Shown: positions 1-12,954 of the stretch, piece by piece
How the letters are laid out: every line of letters starts with the position of its first letter
Position numbering within the stretch: position 1 is the first letter of the stretch
Source of the DNA: Acanthacorydalis orientalis
Lineage: Eukaryota; Arthropoda; Insecta; Megaloptera; Corydalidae
Direction of reading: 5' to 3'
Assembly: GCA_034766995.1 (NCBI GenBank)
Contig: CM068315.1
Coordinates: 11,358,510 to 11,422,509 of the forward strand
Length of the DNA stretch: 64,000 nt
Notes under the pieces: generated by a model
The model's database searches: none
What the model was told of the DNA's origin: nothing
What the model saw: the letters and a program-made list of their open reading frames with translations, nothing else
Program-made: the position numbers and the translations under genes

Positions 1-471
1 TGTCAATCGATGTAGTTGAAATAAAAACCTCAAATAAATAAATATTTTGTTTTCACATTGGTATTACTAAAATGTTTCTCTATTAATTAATACGAAACGA
101 ATTTTGATCTATAGAAATTAGTAAACACTAATAAACCACATATGGCTTGTGAGCCCTTTTGTAAGATGTCCTGATCTATTACAATACTCTCTATATAGCT
201 AAAGAATAGTAAATCTTTAAGTAAAATATGTATCTGTAAATATCCTATTTAATAATTTAATATTATTAGTAAAAATACTCGCTATTGATTAACTTCAAAC
301 CGTTAATTTTTTAACTAATTTTTAATTAGTTAGTTTTATAATTGCTTTATTATTATTCGTGATTACCTGTATTAATAGCAACACGAGAGTGTAATAAATA
401 GTAACAGTTAATAATTGAAGTAGTTTTTAATTAATTTAAGAAATTAGATTGGAAAATCGATATTTTTACTA
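1..471. other. AT-rich intergenic sequence, nothing recognised
   Basis: Low-complexity AT-rich sequence with stop codons in every frame. I see no exon, repeat or RNA gene here. Confidence 0.5.
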
Positions 472-1046
472 TTAGTTTGGTAGGAAAATAATTGCGGTTT
501 TTGTTTTATGATTTCTAATCTTAAGTTTTCTCAATGAAAGTGCCATTTCATTGTATTCATGTTAATATCATTTTAAAATGCATTTTTCTGTCTGTATTTT
601 GATAACATCGACTTTGGTTTTATTATTAATTTTGCTTCAAATTGGGACATTGAATTAAAGATAAAAAAGAAGCAAATAGGAGCAGTTTTTATATGAGTTC
701 AAAACGGTTAGTAAAGCATCAGAAACTGGTCGTAAACAAAACGATACTTTTGGTATGAGTACTGCTAAGGGACGTACGATGAAATGGTAATTCCAAAAAT
801 TTCATGCCATGGACGAGAGCCTTGAAGACGAAGAAGGTCGGGGGCATCCTTCTTCAGTTTGTAACGACCAACTGAAAGCGTTAGTTAAATCATAACCACG
901 CACAACAATTCGAGAGCTTGCACCTAAGTTAGATGTTAGTTATCCAAAAGTTGTATACCACTTAAAATAGCTGGGAAAAACGAAAAAGATAAAAATGTTC
1001 ATAAATTTGAAGGTCATAAACCGCAATTATTTTTCTACCAACCTAA
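472..1046 (+). mobile_element. HTH-only mariner derivative, copy 1
   Basis: The element starts with a mariner-type terminal repeat (TTAGTTTGGTAGGAAAATAA) and ends with its inverted partner (CTACCAACCTAA). Between them lies a decayed copy of the N-terminal DNA-binding part of a mariner transposase. Recognisable pieces are a KKQ-type start, a stretch resembling FKTxSKASETxRK, the motif DESLEDEEGRG and then TTIRELAxKL. There are in-frame stops and the start codon reads ATA. The catalytic DDD/D domain is absent: the HTH region runs directly into the 3' terminal sequence. It cannot make an active transposase and would need one supplied in trans. Four related copies are in this window. Confidence 0.85.
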
Positions 1047-2367
1047 CATAAATTTAACTAACCTATTTAAGAAAAAACAATCTTATATAGAAATAGAACT
1101 TTACACTTTATGCTTTCTGAACGAATTCTATAAAGTATGCAATTGATTATAAATTTCATATAAATTGAATTACACATGACTGAAAATTTTTGACATTTAT
1201 AAAATTCAGACATCACTTAATTTATTTAAAAAATATACATGCCATTAATATCATTCATTTAATAATAATTAAAAATAACCAAAGAATTTAAATATATAAT
1301 TTTATCAAATATTTATGTAAATGAATACAAACTGTATATATTATTTAGATAATTAAAATGATAAAAAGTAAGGTGAAAAAAGGAAAAAAAGCGTTTTCTA
1401 TTTTTAATCGAATATATGGCATATTATTCGAACAGATATCTAAGTACTTATTACTTAAAAAGAATCGATTTGAAAAGAGTTTTAATGCAATTAAATCCCA
1501 GCGCGTTTCATATAATCCACAGTCTATACCAAACATTAAAAACAAAATCCTATGAATAAGTTAAAACAAAGATATGCAAAATCATCTTTTGTATCCATGA
1601 AAAAAGCTTTCATACAAAAGTGATAAACAAGATAGACTTTTTAATGGGTAACAAGTTCATATTGAGGGATATCTTTCATTAAGACAACAATTATCTGGAA
1701 TACTTAATGAGCTTTTGTCTTTGAAACGTTTTAAAATGTAAAAAAGTACTTATGTATGAAGTATTTGTATGGTAACTGAAATTCTTTTAGATTTTTTATA
1801 AGTGGATTTGTTTTTAAAAAGCTATGTTAAAATTTAAATAAGGCACATTATTGATCATACCAATAAATCAAACGAAAATGAAGGAAACTAAATCATTTTT
1901 TTATTAATTACTTTTATTAGATTTTAGCGTTATGTAAGGTTTTAGAAATGCAATATTTTTATTTCAAGAAACTCTTTTTATCTGAAGTAAATCATATTCG
2001 TCACTTCCATATCATTTCTTTTAATATCGCTAATTCATGTCTCTTGTCTTACAATAGAAATTATTTATACTTTTTCTTTGCTTCATTTACTTACACAATA
2101 ATCTCATTTTTTATAACGTTGTAATGTGCAATAAAATGTAAATATTTCTTAGTTTTCTATATTATTGAATATATCTTCAATACACCTTTTAAATTTCTTC
2201 TACTTTATTATTAAATAATAAAGAGTATATTCAGTTTCGATTTATTCAAAACATTAACATTTTCTTTTCATTATTTTAACCAACTAATTTTGATTTCTAT
2301 GATCGCGTAAAGAGAATGTTGTGCTTTTAAAATCCTTTTAGTTAACTTTCAATCTTTATTCATTCGT

Positions 2368-2415
<48 letters not shown>

Positions 2416-3102
2416 CATTTATATATATTATATATTCAATGATATCTAATTTTTAAATATTTCTATTTAAATTAGTTTTATTATTTATATAATCATAAAA
2501 TACGAATATAATATATAAATCTGTGATTCATACTTAAAATGAAACAACTTTTGAATAATATAAACATGTAACACATAACATCTCAGAAGAAGTAATAGAT
2601 GAAAGAAAAAATTATTTTGTATAGAAATGAACTCTTTTTTATTAAACATTAATGAGCATTTTTTAATGTTTTTTTTTCATCTGTGACGTTATATTAAAAA
2701 CAAGACTTGCAAATTAAAATATGTTAATACTGGAAATGAAATAAAAAAAATCAAATTTTATTTATAAGTATTATTTTTCAGAAGAATACAGGAATATAAA
2801 GAAATAGAAACTATCTATTGACAAACTTTTAAAACACTTAATAGGATTTATAAAAAGAAAAGCTCAGACTTTAGTTTGATATTTATATAAGTTATATTTG
2901 TACTAATGATATATCTGAAACTTTGCAAAAGTACGTATATTCAACATTTTATATTCTAATATACAGTGAGAACACAAATATATGTATATATAGAGACAAG
3001 AGGAGAGATAGATACATAAAAGAAAAAGAGAATATGAATGAATGTCCTAAATATGAACAAATATTTTAGAATTTATAGAAAAACTAAATTAAATTTTCTT
3101 AA

Positions 3103-3107
<5 letters not shown>
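1047..3107. other. AT-rich intergenic sequence with one (TA)n array
   Basis: There is no supported gene in these 2 kb. A (TA)n run occupies about 2375-2412. Short open frames near 1345-1555 exist on both strands, but they overlap each other, are very AT-biased and resemble nothing I know. Confidence 0.5.

Positions 3108-3141
<34 letters not shown>
3108..3141. repeat. (TA)n microsatellite
   Basis: Pure TA dinucleotide run immediately before mariner derivative copy 2. The element is flanked by TA arrays on both sides. Confidence 0.9.
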
Positions 3142-3148
<7 letters not shown>

Positions 3149-3683
3149 GGTTGGTAATAAAATAATTGCGGTTTTTGTTTTCTGGATTCTAACCTTATTT
3201 TTTCAATAAAAGTGCCATTTCGTCCTGTTCTTTTTCATCATTTTAAAATGTATTTTCTGTCTGTATTTTGGTAATATCGACTTTGGTTTTATTATTAATT
3301 TTGCTTCAAAATTAGACTATTGAATTAAGAATGGAAAAGGAGCAATTTTTTTCAATCAGAGTTCAAAACAGGTGGTAAAGCAGCAGAAACTGCTTGTAAA
3401 CTAAACGATGCTTTTGATGTGGGTACTGTTAAGGACTGTAAGGTGCAGTGGTGGTCCAAAAATGTTGTGCTGGGGACAAGAAGATGAAGACGAAAGTCCT
3501 TCTTCAGTTCATAACGACCAACTGAAGGCATTAGTTAGATCAGAACCACGCACAACAATTCGAAAGTTTGCATAAAAGTTAGGCCTTTGCCATCCGACAA
3601 TCTGGATTACTTAAATCAAAAAAGCTGTAAATGTATATAAATTTGAAGGTCATAACTCGCAATAATTTTTTTAACAATCTAAC

Positions 3684-3684
<1 letters not shown>
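3149..3684 (+). mobile_element. HTH-only mariner derivative, copy 2
   Basis: It opens with GGTTGGTAATAAAATAATTG and closes with AACAATCTAAC, a diverged inverted repeat pair of the same family as copy 1. The interior again holds only a decayed N-terminal helix-turn-helix region: METxARKLNDAF-like and SSVHNDQLKALV-like pieces are readable, broken by frameshifts. It then jumps to the shared 3' end (an AAATTTGAAGGTCATAA stretch before the terminal repeat). The catalytic part is missing. The element sits between two (TA)n arrays, as expected for a transposon that targets TA. Confidence 0.8.

Positions 3685-3686
<2 letters not shown>

Positions 3687-3751
<65 letters not shown>
3687..3751. repeat. 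(TA)n microsatellite
   Basis: TA run of about 65 bp directly abutting the 3' end of mariner derivative copy 2. Confidence 0.9.
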
Positions 3752-3753
<2 letters not shown>

Positions 3754-3894
3754 AATAGTGAGTAGAAGAAAAAGTCAAAAATTCATTTATAATGTGTTAC
3801 TTATATACATGAAATTTAAATCACTTTTTTATTAATCGATTAACACATATTAACAAATTATTCGTCTTGTCATAATTTTCATCACTGAAAGTTT

Positions 3895-4100
3895 TTTTAA
3901 AATTATTCTTTACTGAATTCGGATCTGTTTATCATTGCGCTATTGTTGCTGTACGAGAGAGCTTCAGCATTATTTGCAAAAGCCAGTGTCTGAAAATGTT
4001 TCCGTGTGTACGCTCTATAAGTTACTCACGACTATTTGTAGGGCCCACTGAACATGCAGCGGCGACATCAGCCTACGTGTGGCGTCGTCGTTTTTTTATT
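3895..4100. other. Higher-GC unique island, function unknown
   Basis: The sequence around CATGCAGCGGCGACATCAGC is visibly richer in G+C and less repetitive than its surroundings. No coding frame was found. It may be a conserved regulatory segment (inference only). Confidence 0.3.
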
Positions 4101-4410
4101 TCCTAATGTTGTTTTCTATGAAGTGTATTTTTCTTTGTTCTAGCAGTAACGTACTTTTCGTACAGTTTATATTACAGTTTACTTGGTACGGAACGTTATA
4201 AGCCCAGATCAAAAACCACAATAAGATACGTATTGTGTTAAATATTAAAGTTATACAAATAAAATATGTATGCGGATGATTTCGTAACAAAATAATTAGT
4301 GAAATTGAGTTCTGAACTATTGACTGATAAATAAAAGTATTTCCGTAAATCTATATACTTAACACACGCCCTTGTGCATATACACACACGCACAGCTGTC
4401 TCTCTCTCTC

Positions 4411-4470
<60 letters not shown>

Positions 4471-4492
4471 TTATATATATATATATATATAA
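4411..4492. repeat. (TA)n array preceded by a short (TC)n run
   Basis: A CTCTCTCTCT run passes into a TA array with a few TACA interruptions. Open frames rich in Tyr-Ile here are artefacts of the repeat. Confidence 0.9.
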
Positions 4493-4638
4493 TAACTCCT
4501 ACAAAAAGAATATGTATGATATTAAAAACACTTAGTAAATTTATTATAAACTAGTGTACACATAAAAGCTTACAAATTAATTATTTTAAACAACGTAGAA
4601 TAGTATGTAGGTAATTTTAAAACCCTTCTTTTCCTTAA

Positions 4639-5345
4639 GGGGACCCGGTGGTCTAGCGGCCTAAAATTTAAGCTATTTTAAAAAATTTTTTTCTATATGA
4701 GGGTAATGAATAATGCTTTCAAATTTTTTTACACTTATTTTATTACTAATAAACTACACAAAAATGAAAATAAAGACAAAAAAAAATTTTTTTTAAATTA
4801 GAAAAATGATGCTGAAGTCTCCCTCTCTAAAAAAATGGAATTGCGTGGTGAATGATGATTTATCTCTCCCTCTGATCTGAAATAAAACAATTGACGAATT
4901 TTTAATTAGTATAAGTATAGCTATCGCAAGAAGTAGAATAAAAAAAAAATTGACAAAATGGCGCGTAGTCAAAAGTACAAGTTTGAAAACGACCAGTATT
5001 TTTGAATGTTTTGTTAATAAAAAAAATATAAATATTTTACGGAAACTATTAGTTCCGTAAAATATTTATTGTAGAACTATTCAGAATAACATATTAAAAT
5101 TTCAGACAAATCGGTCAAGTAGTTTTTTTTTCTGGCCCCCGCAAGACGAAAAAAAGTAGTTTCGAAATAAACGCGTTTAAAGTTTCAACTGCTCCACTTA
5201 TTCTTCTACCTACCTGACCTTCTAATGGGCTGTAGATCCTGAAATACTCTGAATTTCGTCATCAAATTTTAACAGTATATTTTTAAGATACTATACTTTC
5301 GAAAAAAAAATTGATTTTTCGAAAATTCTAGACCACCGGGTCCCC
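4639..5345. mobile_element. Non-autonomous DNA transposon with TTAA target duplication
   Basis: A 707 bp element bounded by 18 bp perfect terminal inverted repeats, GGGGACCCGGTGGTCTAG on the left and its exact reverse complement on the right. TTAA lies immediately outside both ends (4635-4638 and 5346-5349). No transposase frame is present, so it is non-autonomous. A TTAA duplication is known for piggyBac and Kolobok superfamilies. The GGGG terminus does not match the CCC start usual in piggyBac, so I leave the superfamily open. The interior contains a small palindrome around TTTTACGGAA..TTCCGTAAAA (5035-5062). Confidence 0.85.
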
Positions 5346-5349
5346 TTAA

Positions 5350-5624
5350 CTAAAATAAGTTACAAAATATTAAAATTATTGGCATAATCTAAAAATTAAT
5401 TAATACATATATTCAATGAATTCCAACTGTCATAAAAAAAGACTTTAACAGGTTGGAAAATTATTTTGAAATTATATAAAAAATATAATTCATTTCATGT
5501 TTATTTATTGCCTAATAATTTAATTTCTAATCCTTGGCACACCAAAAATTTTTTATGTCAGATTTGAGCTTGTCCTTTCTATAAACTTAACATTTATAAT
5601 AGTACATGTTTTTTTATTATTATC

Positions 5625-5661
<37 letters not shown>

Positions 5662-6682
5662 CAAATTACAACTGATTCCTTCAATTAAAATAAAATCAAT
5701 GTTGAAATAAAAACAGTTAATTTTATTTATAAAATGAAATTGAATAAAAATATTTCTTTATGAATTCAAAACAAACACGATTTAATTAATCTCATTAAAA
5801 TAATAATTCTAGTAAGAAGCAAATCTATATTTAGTTAATTATCTTGTATATCTCTAGCATAAAAAAATATTTTCAAAAAAGTATATAGATATTATCCTCA
5901 ATCCAATCAAAAAATCGATAATTCTTCAACAAATCTTCACTTATCTTTTCCATAGTAAAACAAATATTTATTTTTCCACATTATCTAAACCTCCTATAGA
6001 GAGACGAACAGTATAAATTTCTAGAAGACGAATGTTGCAGTCACCCCATGAACGTGTTGCTATTTTAACATAAGAAGGTAAGAAGATGGGTATACGAGTA
6101 CGTAAATGAATCACTTACATTTAGAAAGGCGCGGGCTTACATTTTCGACCTGTGTATCTTTTATATAAAAATAAAACGCACCGCCAACGAAATATCGCGA
6201 CTTATCTGTTGTGATATTTCATTTAAAAACATTCGGTAAGTAAGAAACGCTGTGTGGGAGTTCCACCTTTGCCTTATTTCTTGTAGCAGATTTATTTTTT
6301 TATTAAACTGAATGCATAATTTACATTTATTCTTTTATCGTACAACAACTGAATTTTATTTTTTCTCTGCGTTCAAAAAAAATTTAAGGAAATTGGAACA
6401 AAATGAATAAAACATCTGGCATATACAACCAATAATTCGATTACATTAATCAACGTTCAATTTATTACTCAATGTTATTTTAAACATTTCTTTTAACGTT
6501 TAAAACTATAACATTTACAATTTATGTCTCATTTTTTAAAAATATACATATTTATTTTAAAGTAATAGTATAGTTCATTTCCTGCTATATATTTTTATTT
6601 AAACAATTCACAGTTCTATAAAAGACAATATAAATGTCTCATATTAATTATTAAATCATTTTTTTTCGAATAAACTTATTTA

Positions 6683-6727
<45 letters not shown>

Positions 6728-7239
6728 ACACAATAAATTCTTTTTATTTATGTAATAATATTGCGATTTTTAAAATAAAATAAATAGTATATGTACTTTT
6801 TCTTTTAAATTTGTCAACTGTTACCTTTAAGTTGTCATCATAAAAATATTTAACTAAATAAATTTAAAATTTAAGGGATGTAAAAAACAATGTAGCTTCA
6901 AGTTATCAATTTTATACATTTAATATAAAAAAATGTTTGTATTCAATATTAACATTTGTATTCGTTCTATATAAGGCTAATTATTATACAATATTCAAGA
7001 AACGTGCTATTTTTTTTAAAAAAAAAAATAACACTAATATTCATTCATGATAATGTTTTTATAATAATAATAGATAAAGTATTACTCTTATAAATATAAA
7101 TGTTTTTTAAAAAAAAATTACAGATGTTCATTTTATAAAAAGTGTTTAAAAAACCGTATTAAGCAAATTTGAACTAAAATATTGCAACTAAAATATTTAT
7201 TTATTAATTTTAGTAATGACACAAAAACGTTGAATTTAA
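5350..7239. other. AT-rich intergenic sequence with two (TA)n runs and one GC-richer patch
   Basis: No gene is supported. (TA)n runs lie at about 5629-5660 and 6691-6725. A less repetitive, more GC-rich patch at about 6000-6270 (around AAAGGCGCGGGCTTACATTT) has no open frame and could be regulatory. Confidence 0.4.
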
Positions 7240-8570
7240 TATTCTTCTTCTTCGATGGCGCTACAGCCCAATCGAGCCTTGGTCTCATCAATTTTCTATC
7301 TCCAGACATCCCTCTGTCTGGCAATCCTTCTCCAGTTCTTTACTCTCAAAAGTTCCACTGTATTCTTCTCTACATTGTCTATTTATCTGAGCCTTGGTTC
7401 GCCCACAAGTCTTCTACCGCCTGGTTTTTCATCCTAAGTCCGGCATCCGCTCAGTATGATCTGTCCATCGCAGTCGGAGCATTTTCATAAAGACCAATCG
7501 TTTTGGTTCCTTATAGACTTTATCTAATTCGAAATTGTAGCGTACTCTCCATATACCTCTATCGTTTGCAAGCCCAAGTATCCTTCCTGACATTCTTTTT
7601 TCGACAGTGTCCAACATTTTTACTCTCTTAGCTGACATGATCCACGTTTCAACTCCATAACGTATGACAGTATGGATGAGGGTTTTATACAGTCTGATTT
7701 CGGTCTTCCTATGCACATTTTTTGATTTTATTATGAGCAAGAGCACAAAATATGTTCTATTTGCTGCTGTTATTCGTATTTGAACTTCTTGAGGTTGCTC
7801 ATTTTCACTAGTGATGTATAAACAAAGATATATGAAATTGTTTACAACCTTGAAATTGTAATCATCGATGGTGACGTTTTGACTTAATATTCTCCTTCAT
7901 CTTCTACTTTCCAGCATTAGTTTGCTTTTATTCTCATTTATTACAAGACCAATGACTGCTGCAGTGGCCTCAAGCGGTTCAAAGACTTCCTTAATCGCAA
8001 GTATAGATCTTCCCATGATATTTATGTCATCGGCATACCCCGCTGTTTATTGTTCTTTGTTGAATATGGTGGAGATGTTTTGGAGCAAATAATAACCTTG
8101 TTTTAGGCCCTCCAATAATTCAAAATTATCAGTCAGTTTCCCATTGATCATACCTTTACATTATGTATTTTGCATTGTCATTCACTCTAAGATTCAGAAA
8201 GTATATCCAAGTTTAGCATTACTGTGTAGATTTTTTCTCAATTCATACTGTCATAGGCCTACTTAAAGTCTAAGAAAATCTGATACACGTCTTCGTAGAA
8301 CTCCCTGAATTTCTCAAATACTTGCTTCATCGTGAAAAGCTGGTCTATTGAAGATCGTTCTGGCCTAAAACTTGCTTGGTATTCTTCATAGATGTCATCT
8401 GTATACTTTTGAAGCTTCACATTAATAATCGTAGTCAGTATTTTATATGAGGTGTTTAGTAAGGATATTCCTCTATTGTTTCCACAATCAAGCTTGTCGC
8501 CTTTCTTGTGGAGGAGACATATAATACTCATCTACCATTCTTCGAGAAGATACTCAGTGTTTTAAAATTT
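7240..8570 (-). pseudogene. 5'-truncated LINE (non-LTR retrotransposon) reverse transcriptase relic
   Basis: Read on the minus strand, this is the reverse-transcriptase region of a non-LTR retrotransposon. At 8531-8259 the fragment carries HKKGDKLDCGNNRGISLLN, then a QASFRPERSSIDQLF segment and FLDFK, the usual order of early RT motifs. At 8037-8026 the catalytic YADD motif is intact (YADDINIMGRS). At 7746-7429 follows the C-terminal part (LYKTLIHTVIRYGVETW, then WRVRYNFELDKVYKEP and LRLRWTDH). Frameshifts and stops separate these blocks. The 3' end passes into a GAAGAAGAAGAAT tail near 7240. No 5' ORF or endonuclease is visible, so it is a dead, 5'-truncated copy. I do not assign a clade. 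Confidence 0.85.
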
Positions 8571-9080
8571 TAATGATAATATCATGTATGAATTTAACAT
8601 TTTTCGATCAAATGAATATCTGTATTACATCTACCTGAGGTTAGCATACGTGGAGAAACTTGCAGTAGAGAAAAAACACTAAATATCATAAGTAAATAAA
8701 CTATTCATAAATTTGAAATATTTTATGTTTGCTGTAGCTGATATATTAAATTTATTTATAAGAATCTTAACAATCTTCTAAGAAGCGTATAACTTTATAT
8801 AAGAAAATAAAGACAAAAAATGAAACCGGAATGAAATTAAATATTATGAAGAAATCCTATATATTTTTAATATAACTGAATATAAGTAAGTTAATTGAAT
8901 TTAATACTTTTAATTAAAATTAAAGAACAAGAAAAGTTTATGAAACTTAATATTAAGTTTCTTTTTTAACTTATCCATAATATTAGTTAAATTAATATTA
9001 TTTTCTCAAATATCATTTCAATTAATAATCAAGATGAAACACACCTACACAAAGTCCAAACCTGTTTCGGTCATCATTTC
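8571..9080. other. AT-rich intergenic sequence, nothing recognised
   Basis: Repetitive TTAATATTAA-like composition with no exon or element ends seen. Confidence 0.4.
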
Positions 9081-9089
9081 AATTCATTT

Positions 9090-9620
9090 ACAAAAATAAT
9101 AAAAAAAAAACGCTGCGTCTCTCTATCGCAACGTTGCGTTTGCATTCTGCGTACAAACTTTTCTAGTCGTTTCGCGGGAAACCTTTTCATAATTGAACAG
9201 GAAAAGGGATGCTGCAAAATGTGGCATATACCTATTGATTTTTGCAATATAACCCTCCGCACCACCCAGGCTGAAGTACTATCTCGCTGAGCTCTCAGGG
9301 TTGCTCGTATACACACGCATATACACACACAGGCGCACGCGTGTACGCACACATGCACGCCGTGCGCACACGCACACACTCGAGCTTTAACGACAAAGCG
9401 GACACGCGTCGACGTGAATACATAAAAACTTTAACAGATACACTACGAGTCTGTGTGCGTGCGCGTGTATGCGTGTATGTGTTTTTAAACCCGACCCTTC
9501 ATTAAATTTCCAATATTTTTTTTTCTAGATTTGCACCGGCTCGCGGCGTGTGAATAATTGAAAAGTGTGCAATTGGATGAAGCGTGTCTGTTTAATACAA
9601 TTTCGTCAGTTGATTAACTT
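9090..9620. other. GC-richer island with CA/GT-rich tracts
   Basis: This island contrasts with the surrounding AT-rich DNA. It contains imperfect (CA)n/(TG)n tracts with CG-rich interruptions (ACACACGCATATACACACAC; GTGTGCGTGCGCGTGTATGC) and flanking unique sequence such as TTTGCACCGGCTCGCGGCGT. A Cys/Ala-rich open frame on the minus strand is a by-product of the CA tract. Promoter or enhancer activity is possible but unproven. Confidence 0.35.
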
Positions 9621-10711
9621 AATGTCGACCTGAAAATACAGTTCTTCGTACAGTTTGTGTAGTTTGATGCGATAATTCAGTTTTGTTTATCCATATTATT
9701 TTAGAAAGCTTATTATCATCCAAGTATGAATACATATATATGTATGCGTACAAAATCACCCACTCACGCACACATCGATATATTATTCAGAATTCCAAAT
9801 AAACGTTTTGAATTATTAATTTTCTATAAGAATACATATATAAATTTTTTCTATGTTTAAAAAAAAAATTGTATAAGCATTTATATAAAACTTAATTCAG
9901 AATCAATAAAGTAATACTTTATTCATTCTAAGAATTAAAATAAAAAAATAATGTGTATCAAAAGAAATATATAAAAAATAATACAAAATATGTTACTATT
10001 GAATGAAAATTCCAACATTTAAGGACAAAGTAATAAATGACAATTTAATAAAAACGATGGATACATTGAAGGTAATAATAACATGTTTAAATTAAGATTC
10101 ATTATCAGAATAAGCAAAAAAAATCATATTTTAATCAATCTGGTAAAATAAATATCGAGTATTATAATACATTTTCTTGAAATAGAATGATTGAAAGATG
10201 AGTAATTGCAATAATCATTAGTAGTATTATGATCTTCAGAATAAGAGCATGAAATTTACCTTTATGTTCTTTATGGCTAAATAAAATTCATAATAAAAAA
10301 TTATAGTTACAAAACACAAAAGACAAGCTAAAATAAAACTCAAATAAATTAAATTAATCAGAAAATTGAACTTTTTTTCATGCACGAATAAAAGAGAAAG
10401 TGCTTATATACAGAAAAACTTGCAGAAAAACTGCTCTTTAATATACAGAAAAACTTTGTTGAATATTCATTCTTAACAAAATTAAAAGTTAATTAATAAT
10501 TCTTGTTTAATTTTATTGTGACATTATATATATATATACTAAAGACAATAAAAAATCTGATTTATTTACTGCTAGTCTTAAATTTAAATTACTTAAATAT
10601 CAAAACATCGATTTATATCTGATATCAGATTAATGTTATATCAACTCTGTAGTGAATTATTAAAGAAGTTCAATGAAATTCAGCCTTTATAATCTTCTGT
10701 AATAAACTAAT

Positions 10712-10759
<48 letters not shown>

Positions 10760-11409
10760 CTGCTATATAAATATATATTTATGTAGCAGAAGGTGTTCCC
10801 ATTTTTCTCTCTTATATTAAAGTATAATACATAAATGGGAAGTTATGTGATATTTTTTATATTTCAGTGATTGGCAAGATATTAATTAGAGATCATCAGC
10901 TTTATATTTTATAGATTTATATTAATATTTTAAATAGTATCATTAAAAAAAGGGCCAAAATATCTACCTGTTTACTATTTTTAATTATACTGTTATTTTT
11001 TACAAAAAAAATCTTTTTTTGTTTCATAAGGTAGAGAAAAATCTATATTTATAAAAATCTAAAAAATAATGATTTTTGTGTACCTCACTGCTCTGAGAAT
11101 GATTATATCATATACTAAATATGCATAATCAGCAATCAAAAATAATTAATAATGGTTTATTGAACACTTTTGATCAAAAAAAGACACATTTTTGATGAAA
11201 TAGAATTAATTCGTAAAATTGAATTTAGCCACAAAGTCAAAACTGTATTATACGTACTTTTATGACTGTACAAAACGAAATTGTTAATACAATTCTTTTA
11301 TCAAATCACAGAGAATAAAAAACATGAATGTGTTAGGAGAGTAAATGGTTTTCAAAATTAAAAATGTCAGATAAAGTTTTAATTATTATTTTATTTTTAA
11401 CAATTTTGT
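9621..11409. other. AT-rich intergenic sequence with (TA)n at 10717-10755
   Basis: No gene is supported. The segment at about 11040-11245 resembles one arm of the fold-back repeat described at 48302 and 37010, ending in a GAATTTAGCCACAAAGTC-like motif. Confidence 0.4.
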
Positions 11410-11576
11410 AAGTGGTGCGTTATAGCTTCATGGTACCCAAACAAATTAGAATTAGGGGGGGGGGCATATACAGTGTTGTACTACAGTAATGAGTTTATAA
11501 AGTATTGGTTTCGGGTCTCCTATTGGTGGGGCTTCCAAGTAATTGCCCTTTTTTCCCATAGGATAACACGCCACTG
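11410..11576. mobile_element. Short hAT-like MITE, copy 1
   Basis: A 167 bp element whose ends are inverted repeats: AAGTGGTGCGTTAT on the left, and a right end whose reverse complement is CAGTGGCGTGTTAT. It is flanked by AATTTTGT (11402-11409) and AGTTTTGT (11577-11584), a 7/8 match consistent with the 8 bp duplication made by hAT transposases. The interior (TTGTACTACAGTAATGAG and TGGGGCTTCCAAG) is shared with the copy at 50146. It contains a poly-G run and no coding potential. Confidence 0.8.
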
Positions 11577-11584
11577 AGTTTTGT

Positions 11585-12808
11585 TTCTTAGGTGCACAAT
11601 TGCACTGTTCATTCTTTCAATTCCTAGTCATGTCAACAAAGTATACTTATATAAAATCTCTTGTTTCAAACAGTTGTTTTTATCTATCTTTTCTTTTAAT
11701 TAGAAATTATTAATAATAACTTTTCTTCATGCATTTAACATTAACTTTTCAACATACATAGCTACAAATATAAAACAAAATGGCCCTAAGGAAATTTCCG
11801 TAATTAATACATCTTTATTTTTACCTTTTTATTTTATATAATAATAACTGAGTACCAGACGTTACTTGGATGAATTTTAGAATATCACCATTTATTAATT
11901 ATGCGTACGAGAAAAATATTCTGTTAAAAATACATTCATCCTATTTAAGAAGGACTGCAAGTTTAAACATTGGGTTCAAATTAAAGCTACAATTTTATCA
12001 CAAATCCTATATGAGAGAGTTTAAAAACAAACCATAACTTTTCATAAAGCATGTAAGATTTTTATGAAAGTTCAATGGAAACAGTTCCATGATTCTTAAT
12101 CAATTTTGCATCAGTCCATTTAAAAGATTTTAACTGTGTAACAAATGACAAAATTTATCACTCATTTTTCGAAAATATCCCATTAAAATTTACAAAAAAA
12201 AAATAAAAAGAGCACAGGTTAATACGTTGACATAACTTTATCACTCTTATATTTTGTCAAATCTTTTTTTTAAAAAAATTTATATCCATCTGGAGATATA
12301 AAAAATTACAAAAATTGCGAAACGTATTGAAATCGGTCTAGTAGTTCCTAAGTTTTTGATTTGAACATAAATTAAAAAACTAGGCAACTAACAAATTATT
12401 TCTTTATATTTATAATGCTACATTCTTATAATTTTAATCCAGTTTTTAATTGAAGGAAAACGAATTTTCTATTTTAAATTCATTACTCTTGCAATTGTAC
12501 TTAAAAAATATACTACTATTTTTCTTTTCCTTTTTTCTTCATTTCTCTCATATATTTTTCCAAAGTTGTTTATATTCTTTGATTATACTAAATTAAATAA
12601 ATATTCAGAATCCATATTGTACTCCTGTAGATAAATTATTTTGAAATAGATTTAATATATTATTAGATTAAATATTTTTCTCTTTAAGCAAGCATTTTGA
12701 ATGTATTATCCGTCAATTAAATTTTATTTCTAGCTTTAAGTACTAATATCTCAATGTATGATTCATTAACACAAATAAATATATTTCATTATTTTAGGTC
12801 TATGTTTT

Positions 12809-12859
<51 letters not shown>

Positions 12860-12950
12860 ATATGTTTGTGAACATCTGTATTATGCACATACTACATAAG
12901 TACGTAGATACATAATATGTGCTTATATAAAAGCAATAACTGTCTTATTA
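11585..12950. other. AT-rich intergenic sequence with (TA)n at about 12819-12855
   Basis: No gene was recognised. A phrase near 12329 (GAAATCGGTCTAGTAGTTCC) is similar to a phrase inside the TTAA element at 4639 and probably derives from an old repeat. Confidence 0.4.
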
Positions 12951-12954
12951 AATA

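Noticed and set aside
1345..1555. Overlapping open frames of 65-66 codons on both strands
   Set aside because: Lysine/Asn-rich or Phe/Ile-rich by composition, no known motif, no splice context.
7182..7490. 102-codon open frame on the plus strand
   Set aside because: It is antisense to the LINE reverse-transcriptase relic, which explains the sequence.
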